A stretch of DNA of 48,398 nt from an uncultured Aurantimicrobium sp. Lineage in GTDB: Bacteria; Actinomycetota; Actinomycetes; Actinomycetales; Microbacteriaceae. The stretch is taken from contig NZ_CAKZII010000160.1 of assembly GCF_936931525.1 (NCBI RefSeq), forward strand, positions 1 through 48,398, in the 5' to 3' direction. Both the position numbers and the translations under genes were made by a program. Position 1 is the first letter of the stretch. The number at the start of each line of letters is the position of its first letter. Shown in pieces: positions 19,172 through 27,373 of this stretch. Under the pieces are notes generated by a model. The model was not told where the DNA came from. It saw only the letters and a list, made by a program, of their open reading frames with translations, and made no database searches.

Positions 19172-19423
19172 ATGAAGTCTGACATTCACCCCGAGTACGC
19201 ACCCGTCGTCTTTCACGACCTTGCTTCGGGCGAGTCGTTCCTGACCCGTTCCACTCTCACCAGCTCAAAGACCACTACGTGGACTGACGGCAACGAGTAC
19301 CCCATCATTGACGTTGAAATCTCAAACGCTTCTCACCCGTTCTACACCGGTAAGCAGCGCATCATGGACTCCGCTGGTCGTGTTGAGAAGTTCAACAAGC
19401 GCTTTGCTGGTTTCGGTCAGTAA
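19172..19423 (+). CDS. rpmE2: 50S ribosomal protein L31 type B
   Basis: An 83-residue L31 of the type B branch: [27 protein letters not shown] followed by [17 protein letters not shown]. It contains no cysteine, so it is the zinc-free (C-minus) form; such paralogs often replace zinc-binding L31 when zinc is scarce. The ATG is placed after GAAGGAAA, not at the track's TTG 19157. I saw no clear Zur-box palindrome in the 105 bases upstream. It is monocistronic, with a strong terminator downstream. Confidence 0.95.
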   Translation: MKSDIHPEYAPVVFHDLASGESFLTRSTLTSSKTTTWTDGNEYPIIDVEISNASHPFYTGKQRIMDSAGRVEKFNKRFAGFGQ

Positions 19424-19437
19424 GTTCTCTAGACATC

Positions 19438-19468
19438 AAGAAAGCCCGGTCATTGACCGGGCTTTCTT
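19438..19468. terminator. bidirectional terminator between rpmE2 and the exonuclease gene
   Basis: AAGAAAGCCCGGTC-ATT-GACCGGGCTTTCTT is a perfect 14-bp stem with a 3-base loop. It sits 14 bases after rpmE2 and 17 bases after the convergent exonuclease gene, and A/T-rich stem ends let it act in both directions. Confidence 0.9.
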
Positions 19469-19484
19469 CGTTAAGTTGTAGGTT

Positions 19485-20186
19485 CTAGCGCACAGGCCAA
19501 AGACCGTCTCCTGGGTAGACCGGTAGATTCTGACTTCTGCGCCAGGTGGCGTAGCTTTCTGCTTGTTCCTTCGCCCACACCACTTGTAGATCGTGAAGTT
19601 CAGAAGCTGGGTATGCAAGGTCAGCAGCATACTTCTTGCCGATAGCTTGAGCTACACGGCCAGCTGCAATCGCATCTGCTGCAGCATCGTGTGCGTCCGT
19701 AAGCTCTACACCGTAGTGAGCAGCTGCTGCTTCGAGAGTTCTCTTGCCCTTGCGATACTTATCTACTTGCTTATCAATGATGAGTGGGTCGATCACGGGT
19801 GAGGGTAACTCAAGGGGGTCAAAGCCGTAACGCTTTGCTTCTCGATCCAAAATCGTGAAGTCATAAGCTGCGTTGTAAGCAACCACGCCAATTCCTTCAC
19901 CCAAGAAGCCTTGAAGCTTGGTCAATATTTCGAAGATGCTGTCTGCCGCAGGAGCACCCTCCGCTCTCATCCGCTCAGTCGTGATGCCATGAACAGCTGT
20001 TGCTTGCTCGGGAATATCTATCCCACAGTTGATGAGCCAGTTAGTTGTGTCTTCAACTTCGCCATAGGGATTCAACACACTGATGTTCGCAGAGACGATA
20101 CGAGTAGTCTCGGGAGCAATGCCGGTTGTTTCGGTATCAAAAACAGCAATAACGTTGGCCCATTCGGGCAGTCCTGTGTTGGTCAC
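19485..20186 (-). CDS. DEDD-family 3'-5' exonuclease (DnaQ/epsilon-like)
   Basis: A 233-residue DnaQ-fold exonuclease. Exo I is DTETTG near residue 17, Exo II is NAAYDFTILDRE near residue 105, and Exo III is the HDAAADA segment, giving the DEDDh set. It could be a proofreading subunit for the DnaE polymerase encoded in this window or a separate exonuclease; no BRCT, UvrC-like or helicase domain is fused. The start is GTG 20186, with TAGAGT seven bases upstream, consistent with a leaderless transcript. It is convergent with rpmE2. Confidence 0.85.
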   Translation of the reverse strand: MTNTGLPEWANVIAVFDTETTGIAPETTRIVSANISVLNPYGEVEDTTNWLINCGIDIPEQATAVHGITTERMRAEGAPAADSIFEILTKLQGFLGEGIGVVAYNAAYDFTILDREAKRYGFDPLELPSPVIDPLIIDKQVDKYRKGKRTLEAAAAHYGVELTDAHDAAADAIAAGRVAQAIGKKYAADLAYPASELHDLQVVWAKEQAESYATWRRSQNLPVYPGDGLWPVR

Positions 20187-20193
20187 GTAACTT

Positions 20194-20199
20194 ACTCTA
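20194..20199 (-). promoter_or_regulatory. candidate -10 box of leaderless exonuclease transcript
   Basis: TAGAGT on the minus strand ends seven bases before GTG 20186, with no ribosome-binding site in the gap. Confidence 0.4.
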
Positions 20200-20241
20200 G
20201 GTTCTAGCCCCGAGATGAGCCGGGTAGGGACTCGGTGCGCC

Positions 20242-20247
20242 TACACT
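20242..20247 (+). promoter_or_regulatory. candidate -10 box of leaderless alpha/beta hydrolase transcript
   Basis: TACACT ends seven bases before ATG 20255. A weak GAGG lies in the gap but is too close to the ATG for ideal Shine-Dalgarno pairing. Confidence 0.4.
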
Positions 20248-20254
20248 TGAGGCA

Positions 20255-21151
20255 ATGCCTGCTCACTCTCCTTATGCTCAGAAACTCTCTGTAATCCCAA
20301 CAGAAGAGTCATCTGTGGTTGTTGATGGAAAGCGCACACATTATTGGGAATATGGAAACAAGAATTCGCCCCTCCAGCTGGTCATGATTCATGGCTTTAG
20401 AGGCGATCATCACGGGTTAGAACCCATCGTGGCTGAATTGGGGTCTGACGTTCACGTGATCATTCCTGACCTGCCAGGCTTTGGTATTTCTCAAGCGCTC
20501 CCGTCACCGGCAGACATCAGTTCATATTCCACGTGGCTCAGCCACTTTCTCAGTGCTTTGCACGCTAACGATGCTGTGATTCTTGGACACTCATTTGGCT
20601 CCATTGTTGTTGGAGCTGCGCTTTCTGATGGTTTACCCAATAAGAAAGCGATCTTGATTAATCCGATTGCAGCGAATGCACTCAAAGGTCCACGCGGAAT
20701 AATGACGCGTTTAGCAGTTCTCTACTACAAAGCTGCAGCAGCACTTCCATCAGGTGCGGGCTATGCCTTGCTCAAAAACAAAACTATTGTTCGGGTGATG
20801 AGTGAAACTATGGCGAAGACGAAGGACCCCAACCTTCGCCAGTGGATACATGAGCAGCATGATCAGTATTTCTCGCTCTTTGAGTCACGTGATTCTGTTC
20901 TTGAAGCCTTTGAGACATCTGTATCTAATGATGTTTCACAGTTCGCTCCCGGAATCCATCAAGAACTCATGATGCTCGTTGCAGACAAAGATGACATCAC
21001 TGCGTTACCCGAACAAAAACTATTAGCTTCTCGCATTCCTGGAACCCGTTTAGAAATTGTGGAAGGCGTGGGACATCTCGTCCACTACGAAGCTCCTGAT
21101 TTTGCAGCTCAACACATTAGAGATTTCCTGGGTCTCACGGCAGCAGCATGA
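20255..21151 (+). CDS. alpha/beta hydrolase
   Basis: A 298-residue alpha/beta-hydrolase-fold enzyme. The oxyanion region is MIHGFRGDHHG, the nucleophile elbow is GHSFGS (Ser), the likely acid lies in VADKDDITALP, and the catalytic His is in VEGVGHLVHYEAP. There is no signal peptide. The substrate is unknown. The stop overlaps the next gene's ATG (ATGA), so it is co-expressed with a GT4 glycosyltransferase, which may indicate a role in envelope glycolipid or glycan metabolism; that link is inference only. Confidence 0.85.
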   Translation: MPAHSPYAQKLSVIPTEESSVVVDGKRTHYWEYGNKNSPLQLVMIHGFRGDHHGLEPIVAELGSDVHVIIPDLPGFGISQALPSPADISSYSTWLSHFLSALHANDAVILGHSFGSIVVGAALSDGLPNKKAILINPIAANALKGPRGIMTRLAVLYYKAAAALPSGAGYALLKNKTIVRVMSETMAKTKDPNLRQWIHEQHDQYFSLFESRDSVLEAFETSVSNDVSQFAPGIHQELMMLVADKDDITALPEQKLLASRIPGTRLEIVEGVGHLVHYEAPDFAAQHIRDFLGLTAAA

Positions 21152-22233
21152 AAATAGCTTTCGATTGCCGCTACGTTCGCACTGATCATCACGATGGTAT
21201 TTCCCGGTTCAGCGCACGTTTGGTTGAACAAATGGCCCCTCTCGTTACAGAACGAGGAGATGAGCTTCTCATGCTGATCAGCGATGAGAAACAACTAGCG
21301 TTTCTGCCTGAGCTGCCTTTCACTGTCGTGAGTTCGCCTACGAGCCCGCGCGAACCTTTTGTTGCTAGTCAGATCAATAAATTAGAACCTGACATTGTGT
21401 TCAGTCCTATGCAGACCATTGGTGCTCGTGGGAGAAAATACAAGCTTGTCCTCACCGTTCATGACTTGATTTACTACAGCCATCCAACTCCTCCAAGGCA
21501 GTTCTCGTGGCCGATCCGTTTGCTCTGGCGGCTCTATCACACCGCGTGGTGGCCTCAGAAGATGCTGTTAGCTCATAGCGATGCAGTAGTCGCGGTTTCA
21601 GAAACAACCAAGAAACTCATTGTGGAGAACAAGCTCACGACAAAGCCAGTCTTTGTTGTTCACAACGCTGCAGATCAACCTTCTGCTGAAATCGTGATCA
21701 GCTCACCTTCAAAGAGATCTCGTTCCATTGTGTATATGGGTTCCTTTATGCCGTACAAAAATGTTGAAACTTTAGTTAAGGCTGTTGCTCTTCTTCCCGA
21801 TTTCACTCTTCATCTCACAAGCCGAATCTCAGAACAGGACCGTCAGCGTCTTTCAGCTCTCGCACCTGAAGCTCAGATTCACTTCCATAACGGCACAACG
21901 GACGAGGATTATTTCGACCTCTTGTCACATGCAACAGCTTTGGTGAGCGCTTCACGAGATGAAGGTTTTGGAATCCCGCTTGTTGAAGCAATGAGCATTG
22001 GAACGCCGATTGTGGTGTCAGATATTTCGATCTTTCACGAAATTGGGGGAGAGGCTGCACTCTTTGCTCCAGCAGATTCCCCTGAAGCTTTTGCGGAAAG
22101 AATCACTTCGCTCACTGAGCCACACACGTGGCAAGACATCTCTGAGAAGAGCGTAAAACAGGCAGCCCATTTCAGCTGGAAGAAATCCGCCGGCGAGCTA
22201 CTCGATGTCCTCGTAAAGGTTTCCCGCACCTAA
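21148..22233 (+). CDS. GT4-family glycosyltransferase
   Basis: A 361-residue GT-B glycosyltransferase. The N-terminal MKIAFDCRYVRTDHHDGISRF and LTVHDLIYYSHP motifs resemble mannosyltransferase-type GT4 enzymes. The C-terminal domain shows VYMGSFMPYKNVETLVKA and the donor-binding SASRDEGFGIPLVEAMSIGTP (EGFGIPxxEA). Donor and acceptor cannot be deduced. It overlaps the hydrolase by four bases upstream, and its last 36 bases overlap the convergent sirtuin gene. Confidence 0.87.
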   Translation: MKIAFDCRYVRTDHHDGISRFSARLVEQMAPLVTERGDELLMLISDEKQLAFLPELPFTVVSSPTSPREPFVASQINKLEPDIVFSPMQTIGARGRKYKLVLTVHDLIYYSHPTPPRQFSWPIRLLWRLYHTAWWPQKMLLAHSDAVVAVSETTKKLIVENKLTTKPVFVVHNAADQPSAEIVISSPSKRSRSIVYMGSFMPYKNVETLVKAVALLPDFTLHLTSRISEQDRQRLSALAPEAQIHFHNGTTDEDYFDLLSHATALVSASRDEGFGIPLVEAMSIGTPIVVSDISIFHEIGGEAALFAPADSPEAFAERITSLTEPHTWQDISEKSVKQAAHFSWKKSAGELLDVLVKVSRT

Positions 22234-23064
22234 GCTCAGCGCAAGGGAACTCAACACATCACTTGTGCCGGCTTCCAGCTTGATGGAAGCCTTTTTGTCA
22301 CCCTTGGTTTCTCCACGATTCACGATGATGATGGGCATACGCTGCCGTTTTGCCTGGTCAAGAAGCCGAATTCCTGAATTTACCGCTAGAGAAGAACCGG
22401 CAATGAGCAGAACATTCGCTCTTTTGATCAAACTCGAGGCGGCGGTAAAAACCTTAGGTGGAACAAACTCACCAAAAAAGACCACATCGGGCTTGAGCAT
22501 TCCACCGCATACGGTGCACTCAGGTACTTGAACTGAACTGTAATCGGTCACATCCACATCACCGTCTGGCGCCAAAACAATATTGCTTAATTCATCAAGC
22601 CAAGGATTGAGTTCGCTGAGTTTGGACTCAACGCCGGATCGGTCGAATTGTTGGCCACATTCCAAACAGACCACGCGGTCCAAGCTCCCGTGTAGATCAA
22701 CTACGTGAGAACTTCCTGCTCGACGGTGGAGCCCATCAACATTCTGGCTGATTACACCTTCGATGATTCCAGCTTGTTCCATCGCAGCGAGGGCAAGGTG
22801 GCCTTGATTGGGTTGTGCATCAGAGAATGATTTCCAACCCACGTGGGCACCTGCCCAATAGCGTTGGCGAAAAGAGTGTCCTGAAAGGAAATCTCCAATA
22901 TTCATTGGAGTACGTTTAGACGCTCCCTTGCCGCGATAGTCAGGGATGCCTGAGTCAGTCGAGACTCCTGCTCCCGTCAATACAGCAACACGGCGACCAG
23001 CAATGAGCTCCACCAAGGACTCAATGCCCTCGACATGAGTGTTGTGCTCCAGAATTGCGGCCAT
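22198..23064 (-). CDS. NAD-dependent protein deacylase, sirtuin family
   Basis: A sirtuin of 288 residues. NAD-binding motifs are GAGVSTDSGIPDYRG and QNVDGLHRRAGS, with the catalytic His in the latter. Zinc cysteines are in CLECG and CTVCGG, and the later motif GSSLAVNSG is also present. It probably deacylates lysines of metabolic enzymes. The track starts at 23094; ATG 23064 is preferred because a TAGGCT box lies seven bases before it, the spacing seen at other leaderless starts here. It overlaps the convergent glycosyltransferase by 36 bases. Confidence 0.9.
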   Translation of the reverse strand: MAAILEHNTHVEGIESLVELIAGRRVAVLTGAGVSTDSGIPDYRGKGASKRTPMNIGDFLSGHSFRQRYWAGAHVGWKSFSDAQPNQGHLALAAMEQAGIIEGVISQNVDGLHRRAGSSHVVDLHGSLDRVVCLECGQQFDRSGVESKLSELNPWLDELSNIVLAPDGDVDVTDYSSVQVPECTVCGGMLKPDVVFFGEFVPPKVFTAASSLIKRANVLLIAGSSLAVNSGIRLLDQAKRQRMPIIIVNRGETKGDKKASIKLEAGTSDVLSSLALSLGAGNLYEDIE

Positions 23065-23071
23065 GGCCGCA

Positions 23072-23077
23072 AGCCTA
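23072..23077 (-). promoter_or_regulatory. candidate -10 box of leaderless sirtuin transcript
   Basis: TAGGCT on the minus strand ends seven bases before ATG 23064. If correct, the longer ORF starting at 23094 cannot be translated from this transcript. Confidence 0.4.
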
Positions 23078-23125
23078 AAACACTTGCGTTTCATTCATGT
23101 TTCGAGTTACTGCCAAACTGAGTGC

Positions 23126-23932
23126 ATGGCTTCTGTTGTGCACATCACTGATCTATCCCACAACGGACTCCAAGATTATGTCGGTTTGACTGATGTTGCG
23201 CTTCGAAAGGTTTCTGAACCAGAACGTGGCCTCTACATAGCCGAGTCAAGCAAAGTCATTCAACGTGCAATACATGCAGGACATGTGCCACGTTCAGTTT
23301 TACTGCAAGAGCAATGGTTAGAAGATATAGAGCCACTCGTTTCATCTTTCGATGACTGTGTCATTTATGTCGGCTCCAGTGAGCTCCTTCAGGCCCTCAC
23401 CGGCTTTGAGATGCACCGAGGTGCCCTGGCATCCATGCATCGCCCAGAGTTACCTTCCGTCTCGGATCTGTTGGAAGATGCGAAAAGGATTGTTGTCCTC
23501 GAGGACATCGTTGATCACACAAATGTAGGTGCGATTTTCCGGGCTGTGGCAGGTCTTGGAGCAGATGCTGTGCTGATAACTCCTCGCTGTGCTGACCCTC
23601 TCTATCGCCGTTCAGTGAGAGTTTCCATGGGTACTGTTTTGCAGGTTCCGTGGACACGTTTACCGGAATGGCCAGAAGCCAGAAATCTTCTTCATGAAGC
23701 AGGATTCCATATTGCTGCCATGGCTCTGGCGGATGATGCTGTTTCCCTTCGCGACTTTGCACTTCATCAACCAGAGAAGATTGCTCTTGTATTCGGGTCC
23801 GAGGGAGATGGGTTAAGTCATCAAGCACTTGAGGCGTGCGACACAGTCGTAACCATTCCCATGCTTCATGGGGTCGACTCTCTCAACGTCGCTTCAGCTA
23901 GCGCAGTGGCTTTATATGCACTTACCGACTAG
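23126..23932 (+). CDS. TrmH-family RNA methyltransferase (SpoU)
   Basis: A 268-residue SPOUT methyltransferase. Motif 1 is NVGAIFRAVAGLGADAVL, motif 2 is FGSEGDGLS, and motif 3 is IPMLHGVDSLNVASASAVALY. The N-terminal part resembles the substrate-binding extension of 23S rRNA/tRNA 2'-O-methyltransferases. The target nucleotide is not known. The track begins at 23039, inside the divergent sirtuin gene; ATG 23126 (MASVVHITDL) avoids that overlap and fits the family N-terminus. Confidence 0.87.
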   Translation: MASVVHITDLSHNGLQDYVGLTDVALRKVSEPERGLYIAESSKVIQRAIHAGHVPRSVLLQEQWLEDIEPLVSSFDDCVIYVGSSELLQALTGFEMHRGALASMHRPELPSVSDLLEDAKRIVVLEDIVDHTNVGAIFRAVAGLGADAVLITPRCADPLYRRSVRVSMGTVLQVPWTRLPEWPEARNLLHEAGFHIAAMALADDAVSLRDFALHQPEKIALVFGSEGDGLSHQALEACDTVVTIPMLHGVDSLNVASASAVALYALTD

Positions 23933-23975
23933 TCGGCACTGCAAGTTCGTAATTCTTTCTTAGTATTGGTTCATC

Positions 23976-25766
23976 ATGACCGGTGAACAGACGCATATTG
24001 GCTCGTTCGCCGCAGAACATCTTTCTCCCGCATACCCTGCCCGTGCCCCTTGGGGCACAGCTGAAAACCTCCGAGCCTGGCAAACAGAGGCCCTTGATGC
24101 CTATTTCCAGAACGAGCCCAAAGATTTTCTTGCCGCTGCAACTCCAGGTGCTGGCAAGACGACCTTTGCACTTCGTTTAGCTACAGAGCTTTTGCGCCGA
24201 AGAACTATTGATCGCATTACCGTAGTCACACCCACTGAGCATCTCAAAACGCAATGGGCAGATGCTGCACACAAAGTTGGTATTCGCCTGAATCCACATT
24301 TCAGCAATGCTCACAAACGTCACAGCAAGCAATTCCACGGTGTTGCCGTGACGTATGCGCAAATAGCGATGAAGGCCCACATCCACCAGGAGCTCACGGA
24401 TTCAGCGCGAACACTGGTGATCATGGATGAAGTACACCATGGAGGCGATGCACTGAGCTGGGGTGACGCATTACGTGTAGCTTTCAGTCGCGCAGAACGA
24501 CGTCTTTCGCTTACAGGCACACCGTTCCGCAGTGATACTGCTCCCATCCCTTTCGTCAGCTACCTCCCTGACCGTGATGGTGTCTTAGTTTCACAAACAG
24601 ATTATGACTATGGCTACGGACGAGCTCTTCAAGATGGTGTTGTTCGCCCGGTCATGTTTATGGTTTATGCCGGTTCGATGCGTTGGCGAACCAGGGCCGG
24701 CGATGAAATGGAAGCTCGGCTAGGTCAAGACAACACTAAGGACGTCACCTCTCAAGCGTGGCGTGCTGCTCTCGATCCAGGCGGGGACTGGATTCCTCAG
24801 GTTATGCAGGCAGCAAATAATCGCCTCACTGAAGTTCGCCAGTCGATTCCTGATGCTGCAGGTCTTGTCATTGCAACCGACCAAGATGACGCCAGAGCAT
24901 ATGCACAAGTGCTGTTAGAGCTCACCGGAGAAGAACCTACGGTTGTGTTGAGCGATGAAGCCGGCGGTGGTCAGAAGATTGACACGTTCTCAGCGGGAAC
25001 TTCACGCTGGATGGTTGCCGTCCGCATGGTTTCTGAAGGTGTTGATGTTCCACGGCTTGCTGTTGGCGTTTATGCAACCAGTGCAGCAACACCCTTGTAT
25101 TTCGCTCAAGCTATCGGTCGTTTTGTCCGCGCACGACGTCGCGGCGAGACGGCGACGGTGTTCTTGCCTAACGTTCCTCAACTGATGCAGTTGGCAGGTG
25201 AACTTGAACTTCAACGTGATCATGCCCTTGAGCGTCGCGTAAAGCCAGGCGAGAGCGAGTATCCAGAGATGGATGCGTTTGAAGAATCTCAGCGGGCAGA
25301 ATCTGCTTCCGACACGTTAGAAGCGGATCTGGGGGAGTATGCCTTCCTCGGTTCTGATGCGAACTTCGACATGGTGATGTACCAAGGTGAAGAATTTGGT
25401 GGATACGCAGAACCTGGTTCACCAGAAGAACATGACTTCATCGGAATTCCTGGGATTTTGGAACCTGACCAAATTTCAGAACTTCTTCGACACCGGCAAC
25501 GTCGGCAAACTCAACGTGGTGTTGGTAGATCCAGTGATGTCGCGGTCAACAAAAGCATCCCATTACACAGAAGCTTGAAAGAGCAGCGAGCACTTCTGAA
25601 TTCCTTAGTTGCTTTATGGAGCAAGCAAACGTCTACACCTCACGGCATCATTCATACTGAACTGCGTCAAACATGTGGTGGTCCAGCCGTTGCTCAGGCC
25701 ACAGTTGCCCAACTTCAGTCCCGAATTGATCTCATGCGTCGTCGGATTTCATCACCTGTCAAATAG
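23976..25766 (+). CDS. superfamily 2 DEAD/DEAH-box helicase
   Basis: A 596-residue SF2 helicase. An N-terminal LRAWQTEALDA segment acts as a Q-motif-like element, motif I is ATPGAGKT, motif II is MDEVHH, motif III is LTGTPFRSD, and motif VI is QAIGRFVRARR. Between motif III and the second RecA lobe there is an inserted segment with DYDYGYGRALQDGVVRP. The C-terminal ~170 residues are acidic and unassigned. It is not a RecG, UvrB or PriA type, and its job is unknown. TAGTAT (23961-23966) lies nine bases before ATG and could give a two- or three-base leader. Confidence 0.85.
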   Translation: MTGEQTHIGSFAAEHLSPAYPARAPWGTAENLRAWQTEALDAYFQNEPKDFLAAATPGAGKTTFALRLATELLRRRTIDRITVVTPTEHLKTQWADAAHKVGIRLNPHFSNAHKRHSKQFHGVAVTYAQIAMKAHIHQELTDSARTLVIMDEVHHGGDALSWGDALRVAFSRAERRLSLTGTPFRSDTAPIPFVSYLPDRDGVLVSQTDYDYGYGRALQDGVVRPVMFMVYAGSMRWRTRAGDEMEARLGQDNTKDVTSQAWRAALDPGGDWIPQVMQAANNRLTEVRQSIPDAAGLVIATDQDDARAYAQVLLELTGEEPTVVLSDEAGGGQKIDTFSAGTSRWMVAVRMVSEGVDVPRLAVGVYATSAATPLYFAQAIGRFVRARRRGETATVFLPNVPQLMQLAGELELQRDHALERRVKPGESEYPEMDAFEESQRAESASDTLEADLGEYAFLGSDANFDMVMYQGEEFGGYAEPGSPEEHDFIGIPGILEPDQISELLRHRQRRQTQRGVGRSSDVAVNKSIPLHRSLKEQRALLNSLVALWSKQTSTPHGIIHTELRQTCGGPAVAQATVAQLQSRIDLMRRRISSPVK

Positions 25767-25840
25767 CAATATCTTCTACTTTTTCTTGCGACACACCCAA
25801 TATGTAGTGGTTCAATAACTACTTGAAGGTTGTGCAGCAG

Positions 25841-25846
25841 TACTAT
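25841..25846 (+). promoter_or_regulatory. candidate -10 box of leaderless LRV-protein transcript
   Basis: TACTAT ends seven bases before ATG 25854, with no ribosome-binding site in the gap. This supports the shorter start over the track's 25830. Confidence 0.45.
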
Positions 25847-25853
25847 TTTCTAC

Positions 25854-26312
25854 ATGTCTTGCATCAGATTTAACACACCAGCACAACGTGCACAGCTCGA
25901 TGCTCTCAAAGCAGATAAGAAGCTGAACGAGACTGCTGTGGCTAAATTCCTCGGTCCAGAGTTTGGTGAGAGCAAAATTAATCGTCTCCGCACCATGGCC
26001 GTGGACAAAAACCCAAAAATCCGTGAAAGCGTCGCCCTGAGCTATCACGTTCCTGAAGACGTGATGTGGGCTTTAGCCAAGGACAAAAACGAAGGTGTCA
26101 GGATCTGCGTTGCGCGAAACGAAACCACTCCGTGTGACATCTTGCGCCACCTTGCTACGGACAAGAGTGAACAAGTTCGAAGCTGGGTAGCAGTGAACTT
26201 TTTTGTCCCCCAAGACACAATGGAAATTCTTGCTTCCGACAAAAGCGAATCTGTGCGCAAGCTAGTTGCGTGGAAGGCAGATTTAGCTCAGCAAGAATTA
26301 GTCTCGGCCTAG
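25854..26312 (+). CDS. LRV (leucine-rich repeat variant) repeat protein
   Basis: A 152-residue protein with a basic 44-residue N-terminal segment and four tandem 26-residue repeats (about 45-70, 71-96, 97-122, 123-148). The repeat pattern is roughly LxxLAxDKxxxVRxxVAxNxxxPxD, which resembles LRV/HEAT-like superhelical repeats and suggests a binding scaffold. No enzyme motif is visible, and the partner is unknown. Cysteines are scattered, so the 4Fe-4S domain of some LRV proteins is not evident. The start MSCIRFNTPAQ is supported by the TACTAT box. A perfect terminator follows. Confidence 0.7.
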   Translation: MSCIRFNTPAQRAQLDALKADKKLNETAVAKFLGPEFGESKINRLRTMAVDKNPKIRESVALSYHVPEDVMWALAKDKNEGVRICVARNETTPCDILRHLATDKSEQVRSWVAVNFFVPQDTMEILASDKSESVRKLVAWKADLAQQELVSA

Positions 26313-26326
26313 CAAGTCAAACAAAG

Positions 26327-26357
26327 AAGCCCCGGTCTATTGACCGGGGCTTTTCTC
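26327..26357. terminator. bidirectional terminator between the LRV gene and tRNA-Leu
   Basis: AAGCCCCGGTC-TATT-GACCGGGGCTT is a perfect 11-bp stem, followed on the plus strand by TTCTCT and on the minus strand by CTTTGTTT. It ends the LRV gene and the convergent tRNA-Leu transcript. Confidence 0.9.
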
Positions 26358-26359
26358 TG

Positions 26360-26442
26360 TGCGCGAAGGGGGACTTGAACCCCCACGTCCTTACGGACAC
26401 TAGCACCTCAAGCTAGCGCGTCTGCCATTCCGCCACCCGCGC
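26360..26442 (-). tRNA. tRNA-Leu(GAG)
   Basis: The minus strand folds as an 83-base class II tRNA. The acceptor stem is GCGCGGG with TTCGCGC (two G-U pairs), the D arm is TGGCGGAATGGCAGACGC, and the anticodon stem CTAGC/GCTAG has loop TTGAGGT, giving anticodon GAG for CUC/CUU codons. The long variable arm is TGTCCGTAAGGACGT and the T arm is GGGGGTTCAAGTCCCCC. The discriminator is A, and no 3' CCA is encoded. Confidence 0.97.
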
Positions 26443-26535
26443 AGGTGATGGTGTTTTACCACCGAGAGACAACATTAGCACGAAGAAATATGCTCCATGT
26501 TCACGTGGCGTTGAGTCGGCTCTCCATTTGCTCGT

Positions 26536-26541
26536 TAGTGT
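26536..26541 (+). promoter_or_regulatory. candidate -10 box of leaderless uppP transcript
   Basis: TAGTGT ends seven bases before ATG 26549, which is also the start expected from the UppP family. TTGAGT (26511-26516) may be the -35 box, with a long 19-bp spacer. Confidence 0.45.
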
Positions 26542-26548
26542 CATGTTT

Positions 26549-27373
26549 ATGGGATTTTTCGAGGCACTTTTTCTTGGGTTTGTTCAGGGACTAACTGAAT
26601 TTATTCCCGTTTCAAGCTCGGCACATCTCAGAATCATCGGAGAATTTCTTCCCAACGGGGGAGACCCAGGAGCCACGTTTACGGCTATTACTCAGCTGGG
26701 CACAGAAACCGCTGTTGTTGTGTATTTCTGGCGTGACCTTGTTCGAATCGTGAAACATTGGTTCTTAGCATTGGTCAGGAAGTTGCCCCGAAATGATCCG
26801 GATGCACGAATGGGCTGGCTCATCATTGTGGGATCGCTCCCCATCGTTGTTCTGGGATTAGTCTTCCAAGACGAAATCGAGACGACGCTTCGTTCGTTGT
26901 GGATCGTCGCAACGATGTTGATTGTCTTCGGCATTTTGTTAGGCATTGCAGATGTTGTCGGAAAGAAAACGAAAAACCTGCAACAGCTCACGGTAGGCCG
27001 CGGAATAGTCTTTGGTTTCGCACAGGCTTTAGCTTTGATTCCAGGTGTATCTCGCTCCGGTGGCACCATCACAGCCGGACTCTTTATGGGATTCAACAGA
27101 ACGTCTGCAGCCCGTTATTCGTTCTTACTCGCACTGCCTGCAGTGTTCGGTAGTGGTCTTTACCAACTGGCCAAGAGTTTCAACGAACCACAAGTGTTTA
27201 CAGGGATAGAGACTCTAGCTGCCACAGTGGTGGCGTTTATCGTTGGCATTGGAGTTATTGCATTCCTAATGAACTGGCTTGGAAAGCACAGTTTTTGGCC
27301 ATTTGTTGTCTATCGCTTAGCTCTTGGTGGAACTCTGTTGGCTCTCCTGGCAACCGGAGTAATCCAAGGCTAA
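26549..27373 (+). CDS. uppP: undecaprenyl-diphosphatase UppP/BacA
   Basis: This membrane enzyme dephosphorylates undecaprenyl diphosphate to recycle the lipid carrier of peptidoglycan synthesis; overproduction gives bacitracin resistance. The signatures are [17 protein letters not shown] at the N-terminus and the second motif [13 protein letters not shown]. Several hydrophobic helices fill the 274 residues. ATG 26549 gives the family start [14 protein letters not shown]; the track's TTG 26528 and ATG 26543 are less likely. The stop overlaps the convergent PAC2 stop by four bases. Confidence 0.95.
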   Translation: MGFFEALFLGFVQGLTEFIPVSSSAHLRIIGEFLPNGGDPGATFTAITQLGTETAVVVYFWRDLVRIVKHWFLALVRKLPRNDPDARMGWLIIVGSLPIVVLGLVFQDEIETTLRSLWIVATMLIVFGILLGIADVVGKKTKNLQQLTVGRGIVFGFAQALALIPGVSRSGGTITAGLFMGFNRTSAARYSFLLALPAVFGSGLYQLAKSFNEPQVFTGIETLAATVVAFIVGIGVIAFLMNWLGKHSFWPFVVYRLALGGTLLALLATGVIQG

